A stretch of DNA of 64,000 bases, from assembly GCA_028622995.1 (NCBI GenBank), contig JAJQJQ010000049.1, positions 124,001-188,000 on the forward strand, read 5' to 3'. The notes beneath the pieces were generated by a model that saw only the letters and a program-made list of their open reading frames with translations, was not told the DNA's origin and did no database searches. The first letter of the stretch is position 1; the number at the start of each line of letters is the position of its first letter. Of the stretch, positions 24,401-36,608 are shown in pieces. Made by a program: the position numbers and the translations under genes. The stretch comes from Panagrolaimus kolymaensis. Lineage: Eukaryota > Nematoda > Chromadorea > Rhabditida > Panagrolaimidae.

Positions 24401-27020
24401 TTTTTATTATTATGCTGAGGCTTTCATTTCTATTTTTTTTTTTGGAAGAAAAACACATATTTTATTTTTGATTGCATCACAAAAAAAATAAATAAATTCC
24501 GGGGTTCAAATCATTTTTTTCTAAGCGTGTATTTCTTTTTATTTCTAGCTGCTTTTTTAGTGGCTGTTAAAAATAAAAAGCAAACGATAGATAAATACAA
24601 AGAAAAACCATCATCATCACGTGGAAAGAGATGGGTGTAATCTCTATTTTTTTCTTTTACTTTATTTTTTGTTGCTTTTTAAGTTTTTGGAAAAAATAAG
24701 CATCGGCCACGATTTTTTTTTATGTGAATGCAAACAAGCAAAGCAAGCAGGCGTGTAAGAACAGTTGTTTTAAAATGAGGCAAAACACACACATGAGGAA
24801 AGAATTATGTAGCTTTTTTTTCTTCTGGGTTTAAGCCGATTATGATAATGATGATGAGGTTGTAAGTATTGTTATCATTCATGTACGTTTAAAAAATAAC
24901 TTTTTTTGTTCATTTGAACTCAATATTTTTTTGACCCTTTTTTTCAATTTAATTTTTGTTTAAAAAACACAGTTTTGTATTACTCGAATTTAATTTTGTA
25001 TTCTTCCACGATTCTCCAATGTTTTGGATTAGTTTTTTATAGTAAAAATATAGAATTTAAACCTGATTAATTTTTTTTCTCGTAAGTTTTTTAAAATTTT
25101 ATATTTTTTTAACATTCGAGTAATTTTTTTCCTCCCAAAATTTATTTGCTTTTAAAATTTTGGATAGTCATAGTATAAAGTTTATGGTTCAAATAATTCA
25201 TATTTTTAACTTTGCAGGTGAAAAATTTACTTTTTTTCATATCACCTGCAAATAATTTTTTATTATTATTATTTTTATCTTTAACACTTTTAATTATGCA
25301 TGACAAAAATGGCACGTTTCATATATCTTTTTTTATTTTGTTTTGAGGAAAAAAGAATTTTGTAAACAAAACACGAGTTCACATTTTGCATAATCTGTTA
25401 AATGCAATAACATTGTGATTAGCATAAATGGCTTTTAGATTTCTTTTTTTTTTGTTGCATGGGGTATTTCCAAATATTGCGGGTCATGTTTTAAACAAAA
25501 ACTAAGCAAGCCAATGGCAGCCGCCTTTCCACGAAGGAAGGAGAAAAGTGATGCCAAAAAGCTGTATTTTGAGTTTTGATTTTTTTTATATAAATTTAAG
25601 AAATGCCGCACCTTTTTGACTCTAAAATTTTATGATTTTATTTTTCATGAAATGAGTTCTATTTCAGCATTTTTATTATAGTTAAAAATTTAATATTATT
25701 TATTCACAAAATGAATTTTATTTCCACACTAAAACCCATGATTTTTTATTTCATTTTTAAAGCTTTTATGTTTAATTTTTCAAACTATTTATGTAAGTTA
25801 ATTAGCCACATTTATTTAAAACTCGATCAACAAAAAAGAGTGAAACATTTCTTTAAAAAACTGCAAACACTCTCTGATTTTCGACCACCGTCTGTCTCTA
25901 AATCAAAATGCTGGCTTTATTTTATTATTCATTAAAAAATTTTTTTCTCGCCACTCTCTGTCTGTCTATTTACTTAAAAAAAATCACAGATTAAACCAAA
26001 AATAAAAAAATAAACCAATTTTAGTATATAATAATAAATATTTTATGACCGACACTTGCTTTCTTAAATTCTGTCTTTCATTTTTTTATTGTTGTTTTTC
26101 AACAACAAAAAAACACCAAAAACATAAGCCATCTTTCTTTCTTTTTTTTTTCCAATTCATTTCTTCGTCATTTTGCATTTTCTTCTTTTTTGCCTCCATT
26201 TTTTTTTCTCCTTCAAAGTTGTTTTTTTGGTCTTTTTCTGTGCTTTTTTTCTTTTCGCTCCGTGTTTTTATGTTTTGATTGTGTTGAAAGTCGCCTGCCT
26301 GGTTGCTTTTCTGCCTCAATGAAACGACTGCGACTGCAGCAGCGCAGGCAAGGGCGGCGGTGGTCATTGAGAAAAAAAAGGAAATATTTTTTTTGGTTGT
26401 TTTTGTTATTCGTTTTTTTTTCTCTTCATTTCATTCATTTAAATTTAAACGGTCAAAGTTGATGTTGTTCTTATCCACAAATTTTTTTTCTACTCCTCTA
26501 CTACGCCCTTTGATTTCTAAATGGAAAGAAAAAATAAATTTTTTTTGTGGGTTAAAAAAACAAACGTGCTTTGCTGAGATCGATCGCTTGATTTCGTATT
26601 TTTTTGATTTCATTCATTCAATATTTTTTTTCTCACTCTCTTCGCCTGCTATTTCTTTTTATTCTAAAAAAAATAACTAAAAAAGTTTCAAAATCAGAAT
26701 AATAATTAAAAAAAGAAACATTTGTTTTTTTTGATTTGAAAAATGATGGAGAAACTTTTATTATTTCGTTTTCTTTTTTTTTCTAGTGTGTCAATGTTTT
26801 TTGATTTTTTTTCTTCTTCTTTGCGTTAGGGCTAGAACGCGCTTGCTTTTATTTATGTAGTATGAAATATATTTGCATGGAGATACAACAAAACAAAAAA
26901 TAGAGGGATGCAAAAAAAAAAAACAAGAAACTTTCGTTATTATTTTTTTTATTTTTTCATATCCAAAACTTTCCAGTTTTTTTTTGTTTGTTTTTTTTTT
27001 GAGTTAGAGAATAAATTTGT
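21413..27020. other. Gene-poor T-rich region, second part
   Basis: Same composition as before, with no supported protein gene. A short frame 24013-24051 ends exactly at a GTAAGT, but nothing links it to another exon. Confidence 0.55.
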
Positions 27021-27155
27021 GGCCTCCTTTGGCGCAGTTGGTATTGCAAAGGGTTAATGATCCAGTTAATACCGGACTTTCTGGATCGGATCCTATCATT
27101 ACCGCGTGTTCCTCTCTCGATTGCAGGCTCATGAGGATCTGAGGTCACAAATTTT
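27021..27155 (+). ncRNA. Possible Pol III transcript with tRNA-type A and B boxes
   Basis: An island of ordinary base composition in T-rich DNA. TGGCGCAGTTGG at 27030-27041 matches the tRNA A box, and GGATCGGATCC at 27083-27093 resembles a B box, with normal spacing. A run of nine T at 27152-27160 would terminate Pol III. The ends pair (GGCCTC 27021-27026 with GAGGTC 27141-27146), and the middle forms a long hairpin (TAATGAT 27055-27061 with ATCATTA 27095-27101, then CCAG with CTGG). A regular tRNA cloverleaf cannot be completed. Alternatives are a tRNA pseudogene, the head of a tRNA-derived SINE, or a novel structured small RNA. Confidence 0.4.
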
Positions 27156-27160
27156 TTTTT

Positions 27161-30100
27161 AAAAATATTTTTATAACTTTGGATTTTTTTTGTGCGACAA
27201 ATTAGTTCGAAAATATTTTCCTTTTTGTGATTCACACTCTTTAAGAGAAGATGGATGGGTGGTACTAAATAACAAAGCAATAAAAAGAATCCGAGAAACT
27301 GGGGCGTCCAAAAAAAATAATTGTAAACATTGTCTTTGGTATAAAAAGACTCTGATATTTTGTTGTATCATTTATTATTCATAATTTTTTTTGCTAAAAT
27401 ACTTATTTTCTTTATGAATTATTGGGTTTTAATAACTTAGATTCTTTTAACAAAAATATTTACCTGAATCATTTTTTTCAAAAACAAGTTTGACATTTTT
27501 CTTGTTTTTTTCCTGGAAAAAAATATTTGAAAATGTCGTTATTTTTTTGGATTTCATAAATAAACTTTAAAAAAAAAGAAAAGGTTTGAAACTGAAACTT
27601 GAGTCAGAGCTATTTTTATGTTTTTTGGATATCCGTAAACAATGACTTCTTCCTTTCTTTTTCCCTTCGACTTCTCTCTATCTTCTTTTTTTTACTATAA
27701 TATTTTTACTGTTTTTTTTTCTTTTCGGTTCTCAACATGAGACGACACTGGAGAGAAAGAAAGAGTAACAAAAATGAGCAACTTTGAAGCTTCCAATGTC
27801 ATTTTTTTCCATTCTCTCTCCCATGTGCATTTTTTTTTATTGTTATGAAAAATGATGAAAAAATAAAAGCGCGAATAAAAAGAAAATGAATGTCAACTGA
27901 TCAACTTAAAAAAAATAAATATGCGTGATGCAACAACTTTTTTATTAACTCAAAAAAGCTTTCGTCTTGAGACTATTTAATTCTAAGACCTAAAAAAACT
28001 TTAATAAGTTGTTATTGTTTCAAATTTATTTTTTATTTTTTTGTATGTATGATTAACTCATGACTTTTTCCTTTCTTTTTTTTACACTTCAGTTTCTCTG
28101 TCTCTAAAGTTTATTTTTTAATTTTTTTGTTATTGAAAAAAAAAATAGAGCATGAAAATGAAAATATTTCAAAGTTTTTTTTGTTATTGCAAAAACGAAA
28201 AAAACAAAAAAATAAATGAGAATAAGAAAGAACAAGTTGGCTGTCAGCCAAACAAAAAAAAACACAAACACACTCATTTAAGAAAGAACAAATATTTTTT
28301 TGGTTTTTTTTGATCTTCTTCTTTTTTTTTTCTTCAGCTGGCTTCTAAAATGTTAAAAATGCTTTAGTCTGCTGTTTTTTTACTTTACATTCATTTTTTT
28401 TTACTTCCGCGTGTTTGCCTTTTCTTTCCTAAGGCAACGAAAATATTTTTCGACGGGTCTAAGTTTGATTTTTTCCTTATTCTCAAAAGTTGCTTTGCTG
28501 AGGTTAGTCTAATATTCTTTATGATTCTATGTCCCAAAACGATTTAGGGCTCATCAAATTATTTGTATATTTTTTGGTGTTAATTTTTTCGATATATCTT
28601 TTACAGACATTTCTATTAAAAAAATATGCGTGCAATATTTCAAAACAACAGAATTACAAAAATGTTTGGTATTTAGTATTAAAAAAAACGTGACGAGAAC
28701 TAAAAAAATCGATCAACAACAACTATCCCCGAAAAAAAAAGAAGACTTATTTATAAAAATATATGAATGAAGACGACGGATGGGGATGATGATAGCCGTT
28801 TTCCAATAGACTAAGAATATCTATCAACAACAAATAAAAAAATATGCTTTGTTATTTAATTTTTTTTTCAATCCCCGAATTGAGCTTCCGCCTTTAAAAA
28901 AAACAAAACAAAGACGCGACGATAGTAGCTAGCGACTCCAAGAAAATAGCAAGCAGACGAAGAGAGGAAATTCTTTCGTCATTTTTTGAAATATAAAGAG
29001 AGATTTAAAAGATTCCATTTATTTTCTTGCTTGTTTTTTTGGTTCGTCGCATTCTTGCTTTTTTTGGAAATGACTGACTGTTGTTTATTTTTAGAAAAGA
29101 GAAAAATAGGATGAAAGATTTTTGGACTTCTTGAAAAACACGCGCAAGCATAAGAAATTTAAAATTAAAGAAAAAAAAATAAGGAATAAAATTATTTATT
29201 TTTATTTTGTTAATCTTTATTTTTCTCATTTTTTTTTGTTTGTTTGTTTGTTGGAAATAATTTATATCTCTCCAAAATAGCTTTATTATTAAACCGTTGT
29301 AGTAAGGCTTTATAGTAAATAAGGATTTTAAAAGTGTGAGATGCAAAAAAAAATTAAAATATGTAATCTTTTTTATTTTTTGGTTTTTAAAGTGCAAAAA
29401 GAAGACTGTAACTTTTTTTATTTATAGTCTTGGAGATTAGTTTCAGGCGTCCCTTTTTTTCTTTTTCTTTTTTCAGATTACGAAGGAATTTTCCAAAAAT
29501 TTCTGATTTTCATAGAAAAAACCTCTGAAAAAAAAACTAGTCATAGTAACACACTTTTATCGATTATTGTCAAATTATTGTTACTATCTTTCATTTTTTT
29601 CGAGTCATTTATCAAAACATTTTTTAGTCCATTACTTTAAATTTTGTTTGGTGTTTAAGTAAGAGATTATCACCAACCTACAACAAGAAGAAAAAAAAAC
29701 TACATGACCAAAGAACTTTTAAATTCACATTATTTCTTTCTTTTCTTTTCTTTTTTTTGTTATTCTCGTTAAACAAAAAATGTTAAACATGTTTACTTCC
29801 ATTTTTTTCTTTTTTATTTTTTCTCACTCGCTTGCTTGCTTTCTTGCCTTGCTGCTTCATAAAAACCCATCTTTATATTATTCTTTTGCTTTTTTTCTTG
29901 GTTGCTTGTTTTTTCCTTGCTTTATTTTTTATTTAGTCCATAAACGCTTTTTTATTGCAACAAAAAAATAAGAAAGTGGTTACAATTTTTAATCCCTTAA
30001 AAATATATATTGTTTAAAAAAGGTTTCTTAGATTTATATAAGTTACAAAGTCAAGTAGCATAGTTTCGTTGAAATAAAATAATAAGTTTTAGAGTATTTT

Positions 30101-33100
30101 TGATAGTAATTCTTTTTACACGATAATTCAAAAATTTTGATTACTTTCTTTCTCGTCGATTTATTTTTGTATAAGCAAAATATGAGTTTTGATGTAAGTT
30201 TGGTTTTTAGCCTAAAACTAAAAAACCACACATATTTTTTTTCTTCTTCAATTTTATTGTTTCGATTAAACAATTTTTTTCTTGACAACAATATCTAAAG
30301 AAAAAACTGATAACAACAGTTTTTTTTCTTTCTTTGTTCTATTCCATTTTTTTCTTTTCCAGTAAAAAATACAATATTTTCTTTTTGTTTTGACTAACGA
30401 TATTTTTATTTTTCTTGAGAAGCCATGAAAAAATAAACGGAAAAAATAGCAATGTAAAAGGGCAACTAAAAAAACTTTTTTTTTCTATTTTAGTCGTCTT
30501 CCGATTATTTTTTTAGAGATATTTTTCGTGTTTGGGCTTTTCCCTTCCGCTTTCTTTTTTTGGTGTAACAGTTTTAGTCGAAAAGATCAACAAGCTTTTG
30601 AAAAAGACTAAAAAAGATCATTCACGCGTGTGTTTTCTTTAAAAAATGTTTTTAGAGCTAGTCATATCCTTGTTAGAAACGTACACTTAGCATCGTAGAA
30701 TTATTTGTGATTAATGAAATCAGAATGTTTTTAAATTTCTTTGTTTTTGTTTTTTCTCGGTAGGAGGAGAATTAAAAAAATGTATTCCGCCAAAAAAATG
30801 AGATTTAAAGTAAGCTAAATCAAAAATACTCTGCATTGTAGCTGGAATTTTGAGAGATGTTAGCTTCTTTTTCTTTTCTTCCAGCTGAATGAAGAAAAGA
30901 ACCTTCCTTATCAATGATTTCTCCAATATTGTTTTGGATTTTTTTATTATCTTTAATGGCTATTTTTTACACACATATGGTTTCAGCATGCTTAGTTTTA
31001 CTTTTTTTGTTTCTTTTCTTTTCCCGCTCTAAAAATATTACCGGATGAAAGAAAAAACTTTGATGATTTTATCAGTTAAAAAAATTTATCAATCGATAAC
31101 CAAAAAAAGAGAAAACACGTAAATTTTTGTGGTGAAATACCATAAGAGCGATTTTTCGAAAATTTAAGCTGGTTTTAGACAATACTAAAAATTTGAGTTA
31201 AATCATGAAAATTAGAAATTTCGTTAATTTTCTATCCAAAAAATTTCTAATCGTCTGCTTTTATAAAAGATCTTGATCGGCTGTTATTATTATAACACTT
31301 ATTATTTGTTTACACTTTCTTTATTCCTTTAATAATGCACATTTATATATTTTTCCCATGCTTTGTTTTTTTATTATTATTTAAAGCAATAATAATAAAT
31401 ATTAAGAAAACACTGTTTGATTTTCTTTTCCATTTTCAAGGATCTTCCCCATATTTTTCATTTCCCATTGTCTTCCTATTTTCCTGTATTTTCCTGTATT
31501 TTATCTTCCATGACACAACGCAAAGAAGAAGAAAAAAAGAAATAAAAAAACAGTCTTCGTCTGTCAATATATGAATCCTGTTTTGTCATTTTTCCTTTAC
31601 AATATACATTTATTATTATTTTTTTTTTTTTTGATGTCGTTATTTATTCTTTTTTCTTTTATATTTTCTCACTTTTTTTGTTGTCAGTCATTAGTTAGTT
31701 AGTTTATGAAATCTTTATTTTTGTGCTTTTTTCTTTGTTTGTTAAAGTATCACTTTTAAAAAAATAAGTTTTTTCCCTCCTCTTTTTCTCTCTCTCATTA
31801 TTTCTCACAAAATATAGAGAGTTGTGTCTCAGTCCTAGACCTCAGTCAAAAAAAAAAAAGCAGACGAGTGAGTGTTAAGCTAAAAGCTATTTGGCAGCCG
31901 GCGGCAACAAAAAACAAAACAAAACAGCAGTTGGTTAAGCTTTGAGTTTTTCATTTTTTATTTTTCTCACTAACTTAAACTTAACTTATTTTTTTCTTTT
32001 TCTCCTCATTGAACTTTTATTTTTTTTTCGTTTTTAAAAGAAAAAAACAAAAAAAACTTTTTACTGCCACATTTATTTATTTTTTCTTTTATTTTAGACA
32101 AAAACAAATAACACACACTCAACTAACTATTTTTCAATTTTCGCGTCATTTCTCAATTTTTTTACTATTTATTTATTTTGTGTGTTTTTCCACATTTTAC
32201 TATTTACTACATACGAGATAGACGACTAATTTTTTTTGCCTTAAGGGGATTTGTATGTATTTAATTTTCAACTATTTCATTTTTTTTTTAAAAAAGAGAA
32301 AGAAAACGTGGAAGAAAAAGTTAGAACAGAAAAAAATGCAGAGAAATAGAAGGAAAAAGACTTGGGCTTTGACCTTTAGCGTCATCGTGTCGCATCGTCT
32401 ATTTTTTTTTCTTTTTTCTTCCTTGCCTCGAGTCTTCTCATAAAAAAAATAAATATGAATGAATGACTTCCAGAAAAAAGAAAGGATAGTGTCAAAAACA
32501 TTCAGAAATGATTCCATTTTTTAAAGATATTTTTGCAATTTTAAACTTCGTGTTAAAAATTGAGAGTAATCAATTTAGCATAATTTTTAGCATCTTTGAT
32601 TACTATAATTATTGTTGATAGTAACAATATTTTGTGAAAATATATTTACTTTCATTTTTTTCATTAAAAATTCATTTCTTCATATATTTTTTTGCAAATT
32701 ATTTAATTATGAATAAAATTTTTCTATTCTTTATTATTTCTGAATTATTAAGCTTATTATGGCCGCTATTTTTTCCTGTGATAAAAACTTCCGTGTTTTT
32801 TAATTTTCTATTTTTGAAGTTCCTCCCCACAATTATATTTTTTTATATATCCGTTCATCACTTTTTTTTATTTATAAATCCTTTCTTCATTAAATCTTTC
32901 TCATTTTTTTTATAACAAAAATAACTTTTTTTTTGTTTTTTTCCAGCAAAACAAAGAAATTAATTTGCCTTCGTCGCGACCGTTGTTATTTGGCCTTCAT
33001 CACCACTTCCACTCTTTTTTTTTTATTTCTTCTCACAAGAAAAAAAAAATGTTTTCAAATATTTTTTTACACTTTTTCATTTTTTATTTTTTGCAAAAAA

Positions 33101-36100
33101 AATCAGAACACGAGATTTTCTTTTTTGCTTTTTTATTTTTGAGACTCGACTGGCAACAACAAGGTGTGCTGCTACACAAGGGGAGATGTTGCGAGAGAGA
33201 TGAGAAAATAAAACAAAAATCATGGAAAAAAAATATGTGGGTGCAAAAATAAAAGTGGAAAACTCATTAGACCCTTAAGAAAAAAATAAAAAATGTGAAA
33301 ATAACAAAAACATATTATTGTCGTCTTCTTATTACTCTCTTTCACATAAATGATACAAAAAAAAAGTTTTAATTTACTCTCTTATTTATTTTCCTTATAT
33401 TTCTTTTAAAAAACTATAAAAATATTAAAAAAAGGTTTGTTTTTGATAATAAAGTAATAATTTTTGGAAAAAACTCTGTTTTTTGTTTTGAGTAGGCAAA
33501 AATAAAATCGTGTGCTTTTCTTTTTTTGTTTGCCTAAAGTATGTAAAACCATGGAGCTTTTTTTATACCGCGTCATTTTCTATTGACCCTTTGCAATATT
33601 TTTTTCTGTCTTTTTTTTTAAATATTACAAAACAATGAGAGAGAAAAAGTATGACTGTATGTTTTTTTTACAAGCATGTTATTGATTTTGTTAACCACGC
33701 CACCATTTTTAAAGGCTTTTAAATTTTAAAAGACTGCAAATTTTTTTTATTTTTTTCGTCTTTAAAACTTTTTACAATGTTGTTTTTCTTTTCCATGAAA
33801 AAATAATGGTTCAAAATAAAATTGGTGTTTTCGTTGTTATTGAGAAAAAAATGAGAGTAATTAACTTTCTTCAAAATATTGTCTAATTTTTATTGCTATC
33901 ATTTAATAGTATTTGAATTTTCAAAGTTTTTGATGAACTTTCGTTACTTTTTTTTGAAGCTAGATAAATTTTGGGGAAGCAAAATTTATTGAAATCCCTG
34001 TGATAACAATTTTAGCTTTATTTTTTCCTCTTTCTTGAGTCATTTAATTTGACAGGAAACAAAGAACCACACAAACGCTTAACTTTATTTAAAATAAAAT
34101 GAGGAAGTTCTTTTTCTTCAAAATTAAAACTTCCATTTATATTCTTTGCGAGTATTTACTTTCTACTTTTTTTTTATATTTTAAGTGAGAACTTTTTTTT
34201 GAATATTATAAAACAAGAAAATGTTGAAACTTTTTTTTCAAAGCAATTTTAAGATTTGCAATTTTTTTTCTGTTAAACCCGAGAATGTTAAATATTTATG
34301 GGGGCTCTGGTTTGTTGGTAACTATGACACTTTTTTGAGTTTATAACATCTTTTTTTTTGAATGTTCGGTGCTTAAATCATTTTTTTATTTTTTGTATTA
34401 AATTGAGGTGTTTCACGCTTCATTTCACATTTTTTCCTAGACGTCACTAACTGTTCGTGGAACTCTCGAATCAAAAAATATCTGAGAAAGATGAATGAAA
34501 CCCAAAAAAATAACGGAAGCGAACGAAAACCTTCAATATTTTTTATTATTTTCTTTTTCATGAACAAAAAAAAGAAAAGAAAAAATGTTGTTTGTTCTCT
34601 AGGGATTTCTTCTGTCTGTCTGGAAAATCAACAACCCCTTTCCGGTCTGAACTCTTCTAAAAAAATCTTAAAACCCAAAACGGTTTTTTTAAAATATCAC
34701 AAAATTTAAAAATAAAAAACAAGGAAAACACCCATTTACCAATCTCATGGGATCGTTTTGATAACATTTTTTTTTTGAAATGTAGCCTCCCATTTTTTTG
34801 TTTGAGCTAAAACATGACTTTTTTCTTTTCATTCTAATAAATTTTTTTCTTTTATCAAACTGGCTATTTTTAATCCATGTATACTTACATACATACAAAT
34901 TATTATTATTAATCCACCTGTTATGTTCTCTTTCTTCTTTTCCATTTTTTCTCTCTTCATGTTGCCCAAATTAGTTTATATTCATACACTTATTTATTTG
35001 CATTGATTAAAAAAAGCTAAGCTAAAGATAAAATTTTTGCCATTTATTAAAAAGGAAAAGACTTTATAATATCTTTTTTTTCTATACTTCCTAACCTTTT
35101 CAAACTTCCGATAATTAGTCTTCATTTTTTTAAACCTAGTTTTTTTTTAAATACTGTATCCGGAGTAATTTTATAATAGTTTTAACTTAGCTAAAAAGTT
35201 TGGCAAAAAAAAGTGATAGAAATGAGAGACAATTATTATTATTCTCAAATAATTTTTTAAGTCAATTGCAAAGTTTTTTTTGCTACAAACCCATTTTTTA
35301 AGAAGTGCATTGAGTCGCTAAAAACATAAATCGTTATTAATTGTCTAATAGGCTACAGGTTGGGTAATAATTCAACACAGACAATTTTTTTAGTTGGCTA
35401 ATTAATTTTTTTCTTCTTAAAACTAGCCAATATTAGAGTTGTCTAATTTTTTTCAGAAAACACTACAAATAAATTAACATTTTTTTCAATTGGTAGCCTT
35501 GTCCCTGAATTACAATATTCTTTTATACCTAAATTTTTTTTAAATTTATTTTTATTTCATTTTTTTTTATTTAATCCTTTTCCCTTCGAAACCAAACCCT
35601 AATTTTACCGTTCAAGACTATTTCTTGATAAATAAATATCTATCCACCAGCAAGCAGCTTCTTTTTAAAAAAATAGACGTTAGCTATTTTAAAAAAAGTG
35701 ATGCGATAAAAAACCAGCCAGCCAGCCAGCATATTTTTGCTGAACTCTAGAAAGCACACAGCGTGACTGACCCCTAATGTTCTTCTTAAACTGAAAAAAT
35801 AAAAATAAAGAAAAGAGAGATAAATATAACCAAAAATCTTTCCTTTTTTTTTTTAAAAAGAATCTTAAAAACAAACACCAGAAGAAAAAAGAAAAAAAAT
35901 AACATTTATTTTTCTTTATTTTTTCGTTTTCTTTTCTTATGGATCTTTTAAAGCTTGTTATTATTGAAAAAATAAAATAAAAACAGTTTTTTGGTTTCCA
36001 GAACTTTGTGTGGTTATTTTTATAATTCTTGAAATGGGTTTTTTATTTCGGGTGTTTTTCTTATTTTTTTTCGGCATTTTTTAAATAGGGAATGATAGTA

Positions 36101-36404
36101 ATATTTTAAAAAAAAAAATTGGTGATTTTGTTTGACTCTCATTTTTGGCGACAAAACTTTTGATGAAAGTATATTTTTTTTGTGAAAACATATTTATCTT
36201 TGAGTAACTTTCATTTTTTACATTATCCACCAAAGGTTAAAAATTTTGTAATATTACCAATTTTCGCGATGCGTTCCTTTTCTGTCGATAGTAAACATTT
36301 TGTGCGGAATATTGTTATTTTCTTGTTACTATCATTTCCGTTTTTTCTTTATTTCGTGATTTTTTTGTTTAACTTTACCTAAATAAAATTTCCAATTTTT
36401 TCAG
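27161..36404. other. Gene-poor T-rich region, third part; likely upstream of AMPK gamma gene
   Basis: No supported protein gene. From about 29.5 kb on, copies of the palindromic repeat described separately begin to appear. The plus-strand T excess would suit long introns or 5' flank of the plus-strand gene that starts at 36609, but no upstream exon was identified. Confidence 0.5.
29543..29587. repeat. Palindromic repeat, copy with 9 bp perfect stem
   Basis: ATAGTAACA (29543-29551) pairs exactly with TGTTACTAT (29579-29587); the loop contains TTATTGTC. Confidence 0.7.
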
Positions 36405-36608
36405 GCAAAAGAAGAAAGCAACAGAGAAAGTAACAATAATAATAATTTAAATTCATTCGTTTTATTTTTCCATAAATTTTTTTTGTAACACCCTTCCTTT
36501 TTTGTTTCTTTTTTTAATCACGCAAAAACAACTCATTTTGCTTCGTCGCCATCCAAAAAGGCTTTAAAAAAGCCAAACATTATATTTAATTAAATTAAAT
36601 TTAAAATT
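36405..36608 (+). other. Probable 5' UTR of the AMPK gamma-like gene
   Basis: A strong acceptor (CCAATTTTTTCAG ending at 36404) precedes a 204-base leader that ends at the ATG at 36609. No upstream exon with a matching donor was found, so the site may receive a spliced leader. Later ATGs in the first exon would remove part of the low-complexity N-terminus. Confidence 0.5.

Noticed and set aside
24013..24471. 152-codon plus-strand frame in the T-rich region
   Set aside because: Phe/Leu/Ser-rich peptide from poly-T DNA. The early GTAAGT is suggestive but no matching exon was found.
27021..27150. Functional tRNA gene
   Set aside because: Box A and box B are present, but the acceptor and T stems do not pair in a standard cloverleaf, so it is listed only as a possible Pol III RNA.
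35706..35731. (CCAG)n repeat as a regulatory array
   Set aside because: Only about four to five units, a common short microsatellite in this DNA.
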